In this document: piece by piece, positions 10,615 to 21,775 of the stretch
Layout: each line of letters opens with the position of its first letter
Numbering within the stretch: position 1 is the first letter of the stretch
DNA from: Pachyseris speciosa
Taxonomy: Eukaryota; Cnidaria; Anthozoa; Scleractinia; Pachyseridae
DNA length: 64,000 bases
Direction: 5' to 3'
Assembly (NCBI GenBank): GCA_016490735.1
Contig: JAEMWC010000286.1
Coordinates: 532,501-596,500 of the forward strand
The notes under the pieces: model-generated
Databases searched by the model: none
What the model saw: the letters and a program-made list of their open reading frames with translations, nothing else
What the model was told of the DNA's origin: nothing
Position numbers and translations under genes: made by a program

Positions 10615-12720
10615 GTAGTTAGGATGGGGTCCTGTAATAGTGCATTAACTGTGCTAAGACTACAATGGAGTTTTGTTAGGAATGAAACAGAAAATTTGCA
10701 AGTCGGAAAAATAATCATGTCATGGCGATGCATTCTCCCGCGATAATGTTTTGTTGTCGATGTATAGAAAAAAAAAAGGAGATAGAGGCTCATTTTACCC
10801 AGCGGTTTGAGATTAATGTTAATCAAACGCGTTTTTGAAATCCAAACTTTGTTTAATGCGACCAAGGTTCAGTACTTTTTTAACTTATTCATGCGTGCAT
10901 ACGCATGGAATAAGTTGTTGTGATGAGGGGATTTTCGTGTAAACAAAAATCTGCGTGGACGGAAACGGAAGTGGCGTCAAAAAAAAGGGATGTGTTCCGT
11001 TTCTTTGAGTCAGCCATTTTGTGTTCAGGAAAGGGCGGCTTGTGTATTGTGGTTTTCTTCGCCATTTTGGCTAAAATTTCTTTGTTTAACACGTCCGTGT
11101 TACGGGAGCTGGAAGAACTTCTGAACGAGCTGTCATTTTTGGTAAGTGATCATGATCTTTCAGTTTTTGACTTTTCGGCTCCCAAAATCAGCCAAATATT
11201 TCAGGCAGTATTCTGCCTGTGTAGGTCTGACTGTTATTTTGTACTGTTTCGTATTGCAGTGGAAGCTATCAGTCGCTGCTGAACCCGCGGGAATCCCAAA
11301 GATTTCAGTTTTTGTCCTTTTCTTCTAACTGACCAAATATTTTCGGCTGATCAGTGGTGATACTTTGCTTTGATTCGGTAATATTTATAAGGGCTTGAGA
11401 ATTTCGGGCTTGCAACTAGAAAAATAATATCGAAAATATGAACAAAAGGATCTCATTAAGAGCTAAACTAAAGCACGTTAGATTTTTCTCAAAAAGTTTG
11501 GTAAAAAGTATGTTGAGCCATTGTAATTTAGGATTCTTGAATAAAGCATTTGATTGACTTTGTTCTGTGTTCTACAACACAAATAAATAGTTCCCTACCA
11601 CACTGACTTCGTCACTGAAAAACTGTGAACAGCGTTCTCAAATTCAGCTAACTTGGAAAATAAAAGTTTTCCTAAACTAATCACAATCAAGGAAAATGTA
11701 GTTTTTATGATTAATTTAACAATTTTTCTCTTCAGAAATTCATAGACGAGGGTCAAATATCGTCGCCAGTTTCACATTTCGCAGACTACAGATTTTCATG
11801 TCGCATGTTAATTACACTCCCCTAATCTTTGACAACTTTTAGTATAAAGTAAGAAGTAACACTGAAATTAAACCTAGTGACATTTCTAAATGGTAGCCCA
11901 CGCATGTACCCTATGGGTACCTATTGTTTGTTAAGCAAACGATGCAAAGAGAGTGCTGTCAGGATAGGATAACTATTCTTGGTTTTCACATGACTTAATC
12001 AAAAACTAAAACTCAAAAGTGAACAGACTTTTACATTTTTATCTTCATCACGTAAAAGTATTTTAGAAAGGTATCTGCTTCCATGTTTTCAGCTCGGTAG
12101 CGTGCTTTGTTTTTAAAATAGAGCAGTTTAAATTTCATAGTTTTTCACAGTGCGTGACATAAAGACGTCTTCCCACAGCTTATCACGTGCATGAAAACAT
12201 CGATTTACTGTGTGTTTTTGATGTTTTAAAAGCCAATATGACAAGATGACCGTCTATGTGAAAGTTTGTAGGCTCAACAGAGCGAAGATATCCTTTGAGA
12301 TAGCCAAAGTAAGCTCCAGATGTTTTTCACTCGTTTCCGGCCGCCATGTTGGAGCCCATGAAGATGGGAACCATCATGGCGTTTTCATTACTAAACCCTA
12401 TAATTTTTAGTGGTACATTTTGACGAATAACTCGAGTAGGGGACATCGCACAGCCCTGAAGCTTTGGCATATTGTTCATTTGTTACTCGTCTACAATATT
12501 TCTTGACTTTATCTATTGAATGGTTGGCGATTTTTTTACTTGCGTGACGTGCGCGTGACTGAAAACCAAGAATAGGCAGTGAGGAAACCCAAGACCCAGC
12601 GGGTTTCAAGACGTTGTGTGCAGAGGTGACTACAGAGCAACAGGCGTGTGGAATTATAAAAAAAGGATGTGCTATTGCTATGGGATTTCCAGATTTTTAT
12701 TCGAGATATGGGTCCTGCCC

Positions 12721-12776
<56 letters not shown>

Positions 12777-15109
12777 CAGGAATACTTCGCATTGAATTTT
12801 TTCTAAGAAAAATTCAATTATTCTGGCTAGGGTGCCCAGGCCTAGATGATCAGTGGTCACTCAAAACAATTAATCAATAAATTATGAATTGATTATTAAC
12901 TGATTGAAGTTAAAATGCCATGGCTTCTTTCAAATATCAGTAACTGAGTGTATGATTGAAATATACTACAAATAAACGATGTGAGGTGTACAAATGACAA
13001 TTTCAGATAATCATTTTGAAGGGATAACTCAGGTTTAGAATCATCGCCCAGTTCATTTTTCGACTTAACAGCCGGACATGGATACCACACAACAAAACAA
13101 TCGGTAGAGTTTTAGTGAAGCAAAAGCGAAGCGAATAAGCTTAATTGTAAACAAACGTCAAAATAAATTTGCATAAACACTCATTTTTAGTTACATGTAA
13201 TGGTAAAATCAACGCATGGCGATGCCAGCTTGTCAGCAATGTCTGAGGCACCAAAATAAATCAGTACTAAACCATCAAAACGAAAGATATTGAGATACTT
13301 TGAGAAATGGATCAGATTTGTGCGGCTTGTACAGATTGTATGAAACGTGAAAGCCCGAGCGGCGTTTCAAGAGATTGTGTTACATGTTTTGAAATCATCA
13401 ATCTGCAACAAATTTTAATTTCCCAACAGCTATGAATTTTTTCTGTCACGCTTCGTTAACACAATAAACCAAAACCAGTATGTTAGAAGAACAGGGGCAC
13501 CCAACGACAAGTTTCGGTAGATGTTCGGGTCTGGACAATGGCCCTTTTGTACAATACGACATGTACCTTACCATATCTTCGTTCACGTTAACCTGGCTGG
13601 TAACACAAAGGGCTCGCCACGATTCTGCTACTGAGCTTACGAACACATCACTTATACGTTTAATTTATTGAGAGCTTGTTAAACATCGCAGTTCTCTTTA
13701 CGTGAAGGGACGGTATATATGGAACATTTTTCAAGTGGTCATGATGATGGAGCCAAATACCCAATGCAAAGACGTTAAACCAGAATTCTTATGTAAAGGA
13801 TTCTCGCATTCCATCTTAATTAAACCCCAGAAGATAAACTAGTTACTTTGGGTTAAATGAAAACAAAAGGAACTTGTGAAAAGTACCCTTACGTAAGGTG
13901 TTGATAAAAACTTATAATTTTAAAATAATTTTCAAAGATCGCCACCATGGAAAATGCCCAACAAAATTCTTCGAGAGAAGTCATTGATTTGAACACAATC
14001 AAGGCAAGGAAGCACTCACAGACACGAGGCTTTTCCAATAGTAACCTCAAGAGCACAAAATCCACGACGGTGATACACAAAGGATGTGTATAATTAGTGC
14101 AAGTTTTGCAATATGGATCAACTGAAGGCTAGCGTTCTGTGTGGAGGCAGATCAGGCTGTTAGAGCGTTTATCGGTGATTTTAACGGAATTGTAGGAATA
14201 TGGAAATCTTTTCCATAGAGCTAAGATCAGCACCCAGCCTGGCAGCTGTTAAGCTAGGAGTAAAATTTTTCATGTTGTCATAAATGGGGTGGGGAAAGTG
14301 GGCTAAGCAGGTCTTTTTTAAACTATTTTATTGTCGTATAGCTTAGTTATATGTATTATTGTGGTATTTTTAGATTACCTTATATTTTTTTATTAGATTA
14401 GCATATAATTATATTTATAGTTATCTCATCTTAAGTTTAGCTGATTGGTGATCTGTCTTAGTATGGAGTGTTACTTATTATTTTACAGATTATCCCTATG
14501 GCTTTTAATATTTCTATTTTCTTTATTTGAAATCTGCCATTAAATTGTGCTAAATAAATAAATCTAAATCTATATATGGAACCAACAAACTTTTTTTTTT
14601 CAAGTAAACCTTCCCAGCATTGAGGCCTTTCCCGAGGCCTTTTCGCCAGTCTGGGCAAGCCATGTAGCAGTCGAATGGATTACAAAAAGTGCCGAATAGC
14701 AAACTGTGTCTGGGGAAAAGGAACAGAGGAGTTCCTCGTAAACTCCTCAACGATAAGAAGAAAACAGTCATCATCATCATCATTATAATTAACCGTCAAG
14801 CTGGATCTCCTGTCTCGCTGAAAACCTCAAATAGTCTGAGGCATAATAATTATCACGGCAAAATGGAATAATAAAGCAAAGATGATTCACAATTGTGATG
14901 TAAATTTGTAATTACCAGATAGAAATTTCGGAAAACATGTTATCAAAATGCTGTTCCTGACATCAGACTAGTGACGTAACTTATACCAAATTATTGCAGA
15001 ATAAATTTACAAAAGATTTGGGTACGCGCGCTCTCTTCCCTACCACACTCTACAGTAGGCTTTGTAAGGTTGGTATAGCTCATTGGTATGGTTAATTTCC
15101 CTTTTCCAG
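10615..15109. other. Long gene-poor stretch
   Basis: Contains an (AAT)n microsatellite and a ~200-bp block (12345-12570) that resembles 41555-41740. The open frame at 10920-11141 ends at a good GTAAGT donor and could be a first exon, but it has no recognisable domain. No coding feature is claimed. Confidence 0.35.
12721..12772. repeat. (AAT)n microsatellite
   Basis: About 17 perfect AAT triplets. Confidence 0.95.
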
Positions 15110-15221
15110 ACACTATGCTCCACCAGTCCTTGTCTCAACAATGGAGAATGCATTCCGGACTTTACCATGAATTCTTATCAATGTATCTGTAAAACAGGAT
15201 ATCGTGGAGCACATTGTGAAG
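15110..15221 (+). CDS. EGF-like domain exon of a host extracellular protein
   Basis: This 112-nt exon lies between a pyrimidine-rich TTTTCCAG acceptor and a GTAGGA donor. It encodes one EGF-like domain with six cysteines in classic spacing: C-S-T-S-P-C, NNGEC, YQCIC, GYRGAHC. It starts in phase 0 and ends in phase 1, matching the next exon exactly. The protein is inferred to be secreted or membrane-anchored. The rest of the gene was not found in the window. The Polinton insertion at 16665 lies just downstream and may sit in its next intron. Confidence 0.8.
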
Positions 15222-15689
15222 GTAGGAGACATTAACAAAGTTATGCACTTAAGAGATAAAGTATTTTTCTCTGCCGTACTATTTTATCAGATAATGAAGG
15301 CTAAGCAAAAAAGAACGGATGCCTAATTATTCGTAGTAATTACAGTATCTCTTATCTGCGGAGCGTTTTTTTTTTCTTTAATTGTGCAAACTGGATGTAA
15401 ATTTATATCAGCATGTAGATCAGTTTTATGTAACTCCTTTATGGCCTCTCTTCTGGAAAGGGGCATCGATTAATTTCTACTTGCCACAGTTTGTTCATAA
15501 CGCGCAGTCTACTATGCATGGTGTTTCCTGTTTTTTCCTGTTCATGCACTTCGAATTCTTTGCATTAATTTTATGATCTTTGTGTCAGCAGATCTTTTTA
15601 GGTAGTAAGATGTAGTCTTTAACTTAATAAAAGAACATGACCTGTAGAACCTTATGGGATAAACAAACGCAAAAAGGCCACATTTATTT

Positions 15690-15722
15690 TCATTCATTCA
15701 GTCATTCATTCATTCATTCATT
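15690..15722. repeat. (ATTC)n microsatellite
   Basis: Imperfect run of ATTC tetranucleotides. Confidence 0.85.
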
Positions 15723-15929
15723 TATGGATCAGGACAAGCATATCGATTGGAAAACTGCTTTCCTTCCTTGCCGAAGAAACCTGTAACGTGCAGCAGCCCA
15801 GCACGGAATTTTTACATAGAACTCTTCCTGAATGTTTTGTTGGTGTTGTTGTTGTGTGTTGTTTTGCCTTGCTTTTTAAATTGTATGCTTTTGTTTTTAT
15901 TGGTTTCGTTTATTTATTTATTTGCCAAG

Positions 15930-16246
15930 GTTGCGGTAACTTTGACTTTGAAAACGGGACTCTTGGTTGGGAAAAGACTGGGACAGCATTCAACAACCAG
16001 CCAACTTATGGCGACAACCCAACGGCTCGTGCGAAGGAGACAGCCAGTCAAGAGGGCGATTGGTGGATTGGGGGATACGAGAACAGACCATCTAAAGCGG
16101 CACCAGCTGGATTGGTTCAAGGAGATGCTCCCCAGGGAACGATCACTTCCCCTTCCTTTAAAATCACGGGCAAGCGACTATCTTTCCTGATTGGAGGAGG
16201 ATGTGACATAAAAACAATTCGTGCAGAGTTGATTATTGCGGACAAG
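15930..16246 (+). CDS. Downstream exon of the same host extracellular gene
   Basis: The exon follows a GCCAAG acceptor and ends before GTAATT. Its first two bases complete the Gly codon left by the EGF exon (phase 1), and it then codes 105 residues open throughout. It starts GCGNFDFENGTLGWEKTG and includes WWIGGYE and a TSPSFKITGKRLSFLIGGG stretch. The pattern suggests an extracellular beta-sandwich following EGF repeats, but the family was not identified. It ends in phase 0. Confidence 0.75.
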
Positions 16247-16664
16247 GTAATTGAATGGCTGACGGTAGCTAAACTTTAAGGTTACCGTGTACATTCAGGA
16301 GTGTCTCTAATCTAAGGGCTGTAGAGGCGCCCGATTATAATCCACATAGCATAAACCCCATATAACATTAAAGCTAATAGGGTACTAGCCATTCGAATAT
16401 TTCATTAATTTTGTAAGAAAGTGAACTGCTGACTGTCCCACCGAGTATAAACTGGAAGGTCTAAATTATCTTTTAAAAGCTATAACTAAATGTGATTTTT
16501 TCTATTTAGGAACTTTGAAACATTTGTGAAATTCTGGAACACAAAACCTGAAAAGCGTGTTGGGGTTTTCCTTTATTCGATTACGTTCAAAATTTACAGA
16601 GCGTTTACAACTCGCTAAAAAATACGGAGCGATCGCAAGGCAATGGCTCTAAGCGAAAAACACT
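16247..16664. other. Intron or intergenic DNA up to the Polinton insertion
   Basis: No exon recognised. The last five bases (16660-16664, ACACT) are duplicated at 35511-35515 beyond the Polinton. Confidence 0.5.
16660..16664 (+). repeat. Polinton target site duplication, left (ACACT)
   Basis: ACACT is directly repeated at 35511-35515. Polintons usually give 6-bp duplications; here five bases match and the sixth does not. Confidence 0.6.
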
Positions 16665-16780
16665 AGTAGTATAGCCGGAGCTACACAACCACCGTTTTCG
16701 CAAACCCATCGTCCTCGTCGCGTCGCTCCTCGTCCTCGGTTTTTTGAAAACAGTAGTTGTGTAGCTCCGGCTATACTACT
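16665..16780. repeat. Terminal hairpin inside the left TIR
   Basis: The first ~30 bases (AGTAGTATAGCCGGAGCTAC...) recur inverted at 16750-16780, so the outermost 116 bp can fold on itself. The same hairpin forms the outer end of the right TIR (35395-35510). Confidence 0.9.
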
Positions 16781-16851
16781 TGGGAAGTGATTGGACATAC
16801 ACGAGGGGCCAACCCAAAACCAGTCACCTAATTAGAGAAGTGGGGATGGGG

Positions 16852-16857
16852 TATAAA
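16852..16857 (+). promoter_or_regulatory. TATA box in the left TIR
   Basis: TATAAA in GGGGTATAAACGTG, 41 bases before an ATG at 16899. The same motif and spacing occur in the right TIR on the other strand. Confidence 0.55.
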
Positions 16858-17019
16858 CGTGTCACCCAATTAGACACAAGTGATACCAAGGGTATACAAT
16901 GAATCGGTCGGAAAATTTTTTTAACGAAAATATATATAGGCAGGAGAATGCCGACAACCACACGCAAAGTGGACCAGGGGAAGAGAGAAAGCAAAGTTTA
17001 AACAAAGAAACAAACATCA

Positions 17020-20000
17020 TTGTTTTCAATGAAAAATGTTGAAACTATTCTTGAGTACAATGCAGATGAAATGGCAAAACTTTTGTATGAATTATTGTTT
17101 GAGGATAGAGAGAGACCAATTCCACCTCCTCTTAAAAAAAGAAAGAAAAAGGTAAAATGCTGGGAGGAAAAGAAAGCGGATGTCATGCAGCATTTTCTTG
17201 TTGATGAATCACCCAAGCGTAACTATCCCAATGAAGTTTACCTTTGTTTCCCAAAAGAAACAAGAAAACCCAAACCTCTTCCCCCCAAAAACATGTGTTG
17301 AGTTGTCCAGAAAAGGTAGACGTTATTTTATTTGGAAATGTTTGGATAAGTTGGAAGAAAATAAAACAGAGGAATTCATGGAAAAAATTGGGGAAAGGGT
17401 TGGAACATCATTTTATCTGAAGTATTACGTGTGTAACAAAAGAAGACATGTTGTCACCGATGAAGTTAAAGCAAATTGGGCATCAACAAAAGGCTTCCCT
17501 TGGTTTAATCGACTTGATGAAACAAGAGAATGGTTGGCTGAGTAGGAAAATAAACGCGTTGCGGGTGGACAAATCACCGGGCAAGTTGATGGTGGGACGA
17601 ATTGGGGTTTTGATAGTTTTTATTTAGTGGACGTCAAGGCCGTTCTTGACAGACAACCTTTACTTGGTGCTGGGAAGCTTCCAGAATGGTTGTGTAATTT
17701 AGTACATTCACGAGCGATGATTGCATTGGATTGTTTTGAAGATAATTTATTTATTTGGAGATGTTTAGTTCTTTGGTGGGATGGGGACGAAGCAAGAGTT
17801 GACGGATGCGAAAGAAAAGCACTTAATCTTGCAAGAAGTTACTTTAAAAACCCAAGATTAAAAAAGAAATATTGTCCTAAAACGTGTTTGGAAGATTTGG
17901 AAAAAATAGAACAACATTTTTATTTTACAAAACTTGTTTCAGAATGGATTGGTTTTCGTGTTTATGAGCCAGTACAAGAAAACGGTTCCGTTGTTTGGTA
18001 TCTTCGTCGCAGTACAACAAATAAAGTGAAAGTGGTGACAATTGGAATTTACGAAGGTCACGCTTTTCGTATCAAGGATATCACAAAACTTGATCATGTT
18101 TATTCATGTGCCAATTGTAACGCAAGATTCACAACAAAAAAAACTTGGATAGACATATTAATGAAAGGTGTGTGAAAGAAACAACAAAGATAGAATTTTT
18201 GAAGAAACCACCAACAAAACTTCAAAGCAGTTTTGAAAAGCTTTCTTTCCAACATCCAACGCATCCAATTCATCACTTATTTGGATTGAGATGGAAGCGC
18301 AAAAAAGAGGAGTACATATCCATCATGCGAGATGTGGTCATGGTGGAGAAAGGTGGATTGATAAAGCTTCTGTGGACGGATATGAACCTATTTCCCAAAC
18401 AATATTCCAGTTCCATGGTTGTGTATTTCACGGTTGTCCAAGATGTTATCCAAATAATCGCGATGAGCCCTATCCAAATGAAACCGGCACGTCTCACAAC
18501 ACAAGATTCATGAAAATCCAACAAAGAACAAGGAAATTGAGAAAAGATGGTTTCATTGTTGTGGAAATGTGGGAATGTCAAGCCGGGTTTCTTTCAAGGG
18601 AAACCTTCCCAAACCTTTTCAAAGAAGTTATCCACACGCAATAATTTTTTATTTCGAAGCCGTTGGAAACGCAAACGCGCGCAAAGAGCCAACACCAGAT
18701 CTTTTGATAGAAAACGAGCACGTTCCAATTTCTGTTTCTCTTGGGAATACCATGAATCCAGAACCAACCCATAAATGCAGCAAAGATCGATCACAACTTG
18801 TTTCACTTTTCGTGGAAGAATTGGAAAAAAGAGGAAATCGAATAAGGGAAGCTGTCAGAAGAGAATTTCTTCCAGATATGGAATTTTTACCCAAGAAACA
18901 ACGTTTGAAGATTGAGGAATGGTGTGATCAAGTGCCAGTTCTTGGTTTTAATTCAGGACGATATGATTTGAATTTGATCAAAAAACACCATTTTCCAAGT
19001 ATTTTGTCAGATCAGGCAAAGAAGATAAAAATAGCGAAGAAAGCTAATAAGACTATGTTTATCACAACCCCCCATTTTAAGTTTCTTGACATAACCAACT
19101 ATCTTGCCCAAGGAACAGGCTTTGAAAATTGGGTGAAAGCTTTTGGATGTGAAACAAAAAAGTCTTGGTTTCCCTATGAATGGTTTGATTCACCTGATAA
19201 ACTTGATTTTCCTGATCTTCCCCTTCATTATTATTGGTATTCCAAACTTCATGGAAAATTACTTTTGTCAGAGGAAGAGTATGAACAATGCACCAAAGTG
19301 TTTGAGGAAAAAGGTACGAAAACCTTTGCTGATTGGTTGAAATACTACAATAATCTGGATGTAATACCCGGATTTGGAGGCATTAACAAAAATGAGAGAT
19401 TTCTTCACCGAGAAAATAATTGATATGTTGAAAGACAGTGTTTCTATTACGGGAGTCAGCATGCAATATCTGTTGCAAGGGTCATTTGACAGAGGATCCA
19501 GGCTTTGGACGCCCTGTGATGAAGCTTATGACATGTTGAAGGGAGCCGTTGTCGGAGGGCCAAGTCTCGTTTTCACCCGTTATCATGAAGATGGACAAAC
19601 ACATATAAGAAGCCATCGAATTACCAATCCCGAACCCTGCAGGCGAATTTTGGGTTATGACGCGAATGCGTTGTATCTTTCCACCATGCTAAGAGACATA
19701 TCTTGTGGGCAAGAAACAATTTCTCATTTCAATGATCCATTTGGTGCTGCACATAATTTTGTGGAAAGATTGAAGAAAAGGCAATGGTTTGGATTTGCGT
19801 AGGTAGATATTGAGATTCCAAAAGTATTGTGGCCAAAATTCGAGGAAATGTGTCCTTCTTTGTCAACAAAGAGGTTCCTGACGAAGTCATTCCACAACAC
19901 ATGTTGGATTATCTCCAGAAAACAGGCAGGAAGAAAACGGAAGGGAAAGAACTTGTTGGCGCGTTGTCTGCAAACAAACAGTTGATTTATGAGCCCCTGT

Positions 20001-20449
20001 TGAGATGGTATATTGATCATAGCGCAAGGATAAAAGCTGTTTATCGCGCCATAAACTATGCAGTTGGCAAGCCTTTCACTTGGTTTGTGGAAGTCACAGC
20101 TGCGAGAAGAACAGGAGACACCGGGCGCACACCGGGGCTATTCAAACTTGAATTTGAAGGTCGAGGCGCGATTGCCCTTTGTTCCAAATGTTATTATGTT
20201 GACAAAGGAGATACTGCAAAATTTTCAACAAAGGGTATGTCGAAAAGACAAAATCAGATCACTTGGAATCGTTTCAAAGCAGCACTTGATGGGTTTTGTG
20301 ATACGGCTGAAAACAGGGGCTTTCGAATGCGAGACGGTCACATGGTGACTTATCATCAAAAGAAACTCGGTCTGTCTGCTTACAACGATGTTCTTCCAGA
20401 CAGAAGTCACACGGAACCGATCGAGTATCATTGTGCGACACCTTTTTGA
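17020..20449 (+). pseudogene. Protein-primed type DNA polymerase B (pPolB) of the Polinton, broken
   Basis: Pieces in several frames add up to most of a Polinton family-B polymerase, the enzyme that replicates the element. Recognisable parts are the N-terminal region with a Cys-rich finger (CANCNARF near 18110), HGCVFHGCPRC near 18420, an exonuclease-like block (FNSGRYDLN near 18950) and palm motif A (GYDANALYLS near 19655). Visible lesions: a frameshift near 17250-17290, TAG at 17543-17545, shifts near 18150, 18285, 18630 and 19375, TAG at 19800-19802, and a shift near 19850. Near 20125 the protein jumps directly from the pre-motif-B region to TPGLFKLE, so the region that should hold motif B and the DTDS-type motif C is absent. 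Exo motif I also looks altered (YFEA). It cannot encode an active polymerase. Confidence 0.9.
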
Positions 20450-20453
20450 AGGG

Positions 20454-20696
20454 ATGAGTTCCATTGAAATATATTTCAAAGGAATATGGAGAATTGTAGA
20501 ATTCCCATTTGCACGCGGAGACGGGGGAAGACGAAAATTGTTGTCTGCGCAATTCATGAGGCTTGTTTGTTATGTTTTGCGAGAAGGAGAAATTCATAAA
20601 TTTGATTTACCCTGGCAAAAATATTGTGACATGTTTCATGAAATAATTCCAACGAGTTATTATAAAAGAAAGAAATGGGTGAAGAATCTCAAGTGA
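20454..20696 (+). CDS. Small ORF after the polymerase, unknown
   Basis: 80 intact codons from ATG at 20454, just after the polymerase remnant and convergent with the integrase remnant. It is rich in aromatic and basic residues and ends KKWVKNLK. It is not part of the polymerase fold as far as can be seen, and the family was not recognised. Confidence 0.4.
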   Translation: MSSIEIYFKGIWRIVEFPFARGDGGRRKLLSAQFMRLVCYVLREGEIHKFDLPWQKYCDMFHEIIPTSYYKRKKWVKNLK

Positions 20697-20705
20697 GACT
20701 TGCTC

Positions 20706-21385
20706 TCAAGTGAGACTTGCTGGTGGTAATTGTGTTTTTTGGGGGACAACCATCAATTCTTCCCGCCCAAAACTGCGGCGCGGGCCAGTGTCAAGCCAAT
20801 ACAAAGCGGGCTGACGTGGCTTGGTCATGACCAACCCAATTTTGAGCACATCCATTGGCCAAATCGGATCAGTTGCTCTTCGTTCTCTACCTTCCAATTC
20901 ACCAGGAAGATAAAGATATCGAACTTTTGTTCCTTTGGGAATAAGATCTTCTTCAAAACCGACAGGCCTCAAATAAGGTGTAGTAGCTGGTTCTGAATTC
21001 ATACGGCTTTTTTTTATTGCATCAACTGGTTTCCTTCCAATCAAGTGAGTTGGGTGATTGTTAATGGCAGCAATGACTCGGGGAAGCCGTTCAACCCGAG
21101 CCACAGATCGTGCCCCTCCAGGTCTTCGCATTTCCACACCGTATGGATATCGAAAAAGCCACTCTGCAAGTGTTCAATTGCATCGTTCTACAATTCCTTG
21201 GTCACGATGAAGATTTGGATGGCCGCGTCGGATGGCTGTGTCGTGCTTGTCCATAACACGTGAGACTGCTCCCATGAATTCGCGCCCCGGGTCAACTTGT
21301 AACAACTCCGGCCATTTCAATGGCCCCGTTTATAAATTTTTTCGAAAGCCGAAGCAACTTCTCGTGAATCTTTTGTGGAAATTGA
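20706..21385 (-). pseudogene. Retroviral-type integrase of the Polinton, 3' part only
   Basis: The minus strand encodes the catalytic-core C-terminal half and the C-terminal domain of a Polinton integrase. Visible are the second catalytic Asp (LLQVDPGREF), the catalytic Glu in HRDQGIVER, and a chromo-like tail with VRYLYLPGELEG and ATDPIW. A TGA at 21174-21176 follows IVERCN, and a one-base loss near 21330 breaks the frame after EKIYKRG. The N-terminal zinc region and first catalytic Asp are missing: coding runs straight into the neighbouring membrane-protein remnant near 21385. It would have inserted the element into the host genome; this copy cannot. Confidence 0.88.
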
Positions 21386-21773
21386 ATGGAGATGGAAACG
21401 AATGGCATCCACTACTTTTTTTATTCCACTCGAGCGAAGCTTGCCCTTTCGGCCTTTCTGTCGTATTTCTTCACCGTCGCGACAATTTTCACGGCAGCAC
21501 CAAACACGGTCAGGCTGGCAATGACAGCAGGTTGGAGAGTGACCCCTCCCGCGACAGCTCCAGTCACAACAGCTTTTCCTGCAACCACGTTGCAAAACAA
21601 ATTTCTGCGTTGAAACGTTCGAAAAAGATTTTTGTATCCCAAATGTTCTTGTGGTAAAGAGCGAAGAGCCGCTTCAACATATCGACAGTGTGCTTCGGAA
21701 GGGTCGGGCCGATATGGTTGAAGTCGAAGATGTTGATGGGAGAAGGCCGTGGTTTCCTCCTGAGCACCCCCAT
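21386..21773 (-). pseudogene. Membrane protein with paired hydrophobic helices, broken
   Basis: From an ATG at 21773 the minus strand starts MGVLRRKPRPSP. It reaches TLPKHTVDMLKRLFALYHKN, then continues in another frame as two adjoining Ala/Gly/Val-rich hydrophobic segments (VVAGKAVVTGAVAGGVTL and PAVIASLTVFGAAVKIVATV) and a basic YDRKAERASFA tail. The 3' end is lost in the deletion that joins it to the integrase. It is inferred to be a membrane or virion-membrane protein; small two-helix proteins of this style are common in cnidarian Polintons, a recollection not checked here. Confidence 0.6.
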
Positions 21774-21775
21774 GG

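Larger units (their letters stand above)
16665..17043 (+). repeat. Polinton left terminal inverted repeat
   Basis: Matches the inverse of 35137-35510 over ~375 bases with scattered substitutions and small indels. It contains a 116-bp terminal hairpin, a TATA box and a start codon. Confidence 0.92.

Noticed and set aside
12614..12880. Open frames with poly-Ile or poly-Leu
   Set aside because: Produced by the (AAT)n microsatellite.
16660..16664. Canonical 6-bp Polinton target duplication
   Set aside because: The sixth base does not match on either side, so only a 5-bp duplication is claimed.
17020..20449. Spliced polymerase gene, with frame changes explained by introns
   Set aside because: Frame changes occur without GT...AG spacing, protein continuity is immediate across them, and conserved motifs are missing; indels and a deletion explain it better. 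Assembly indels remain possible at a few sites.
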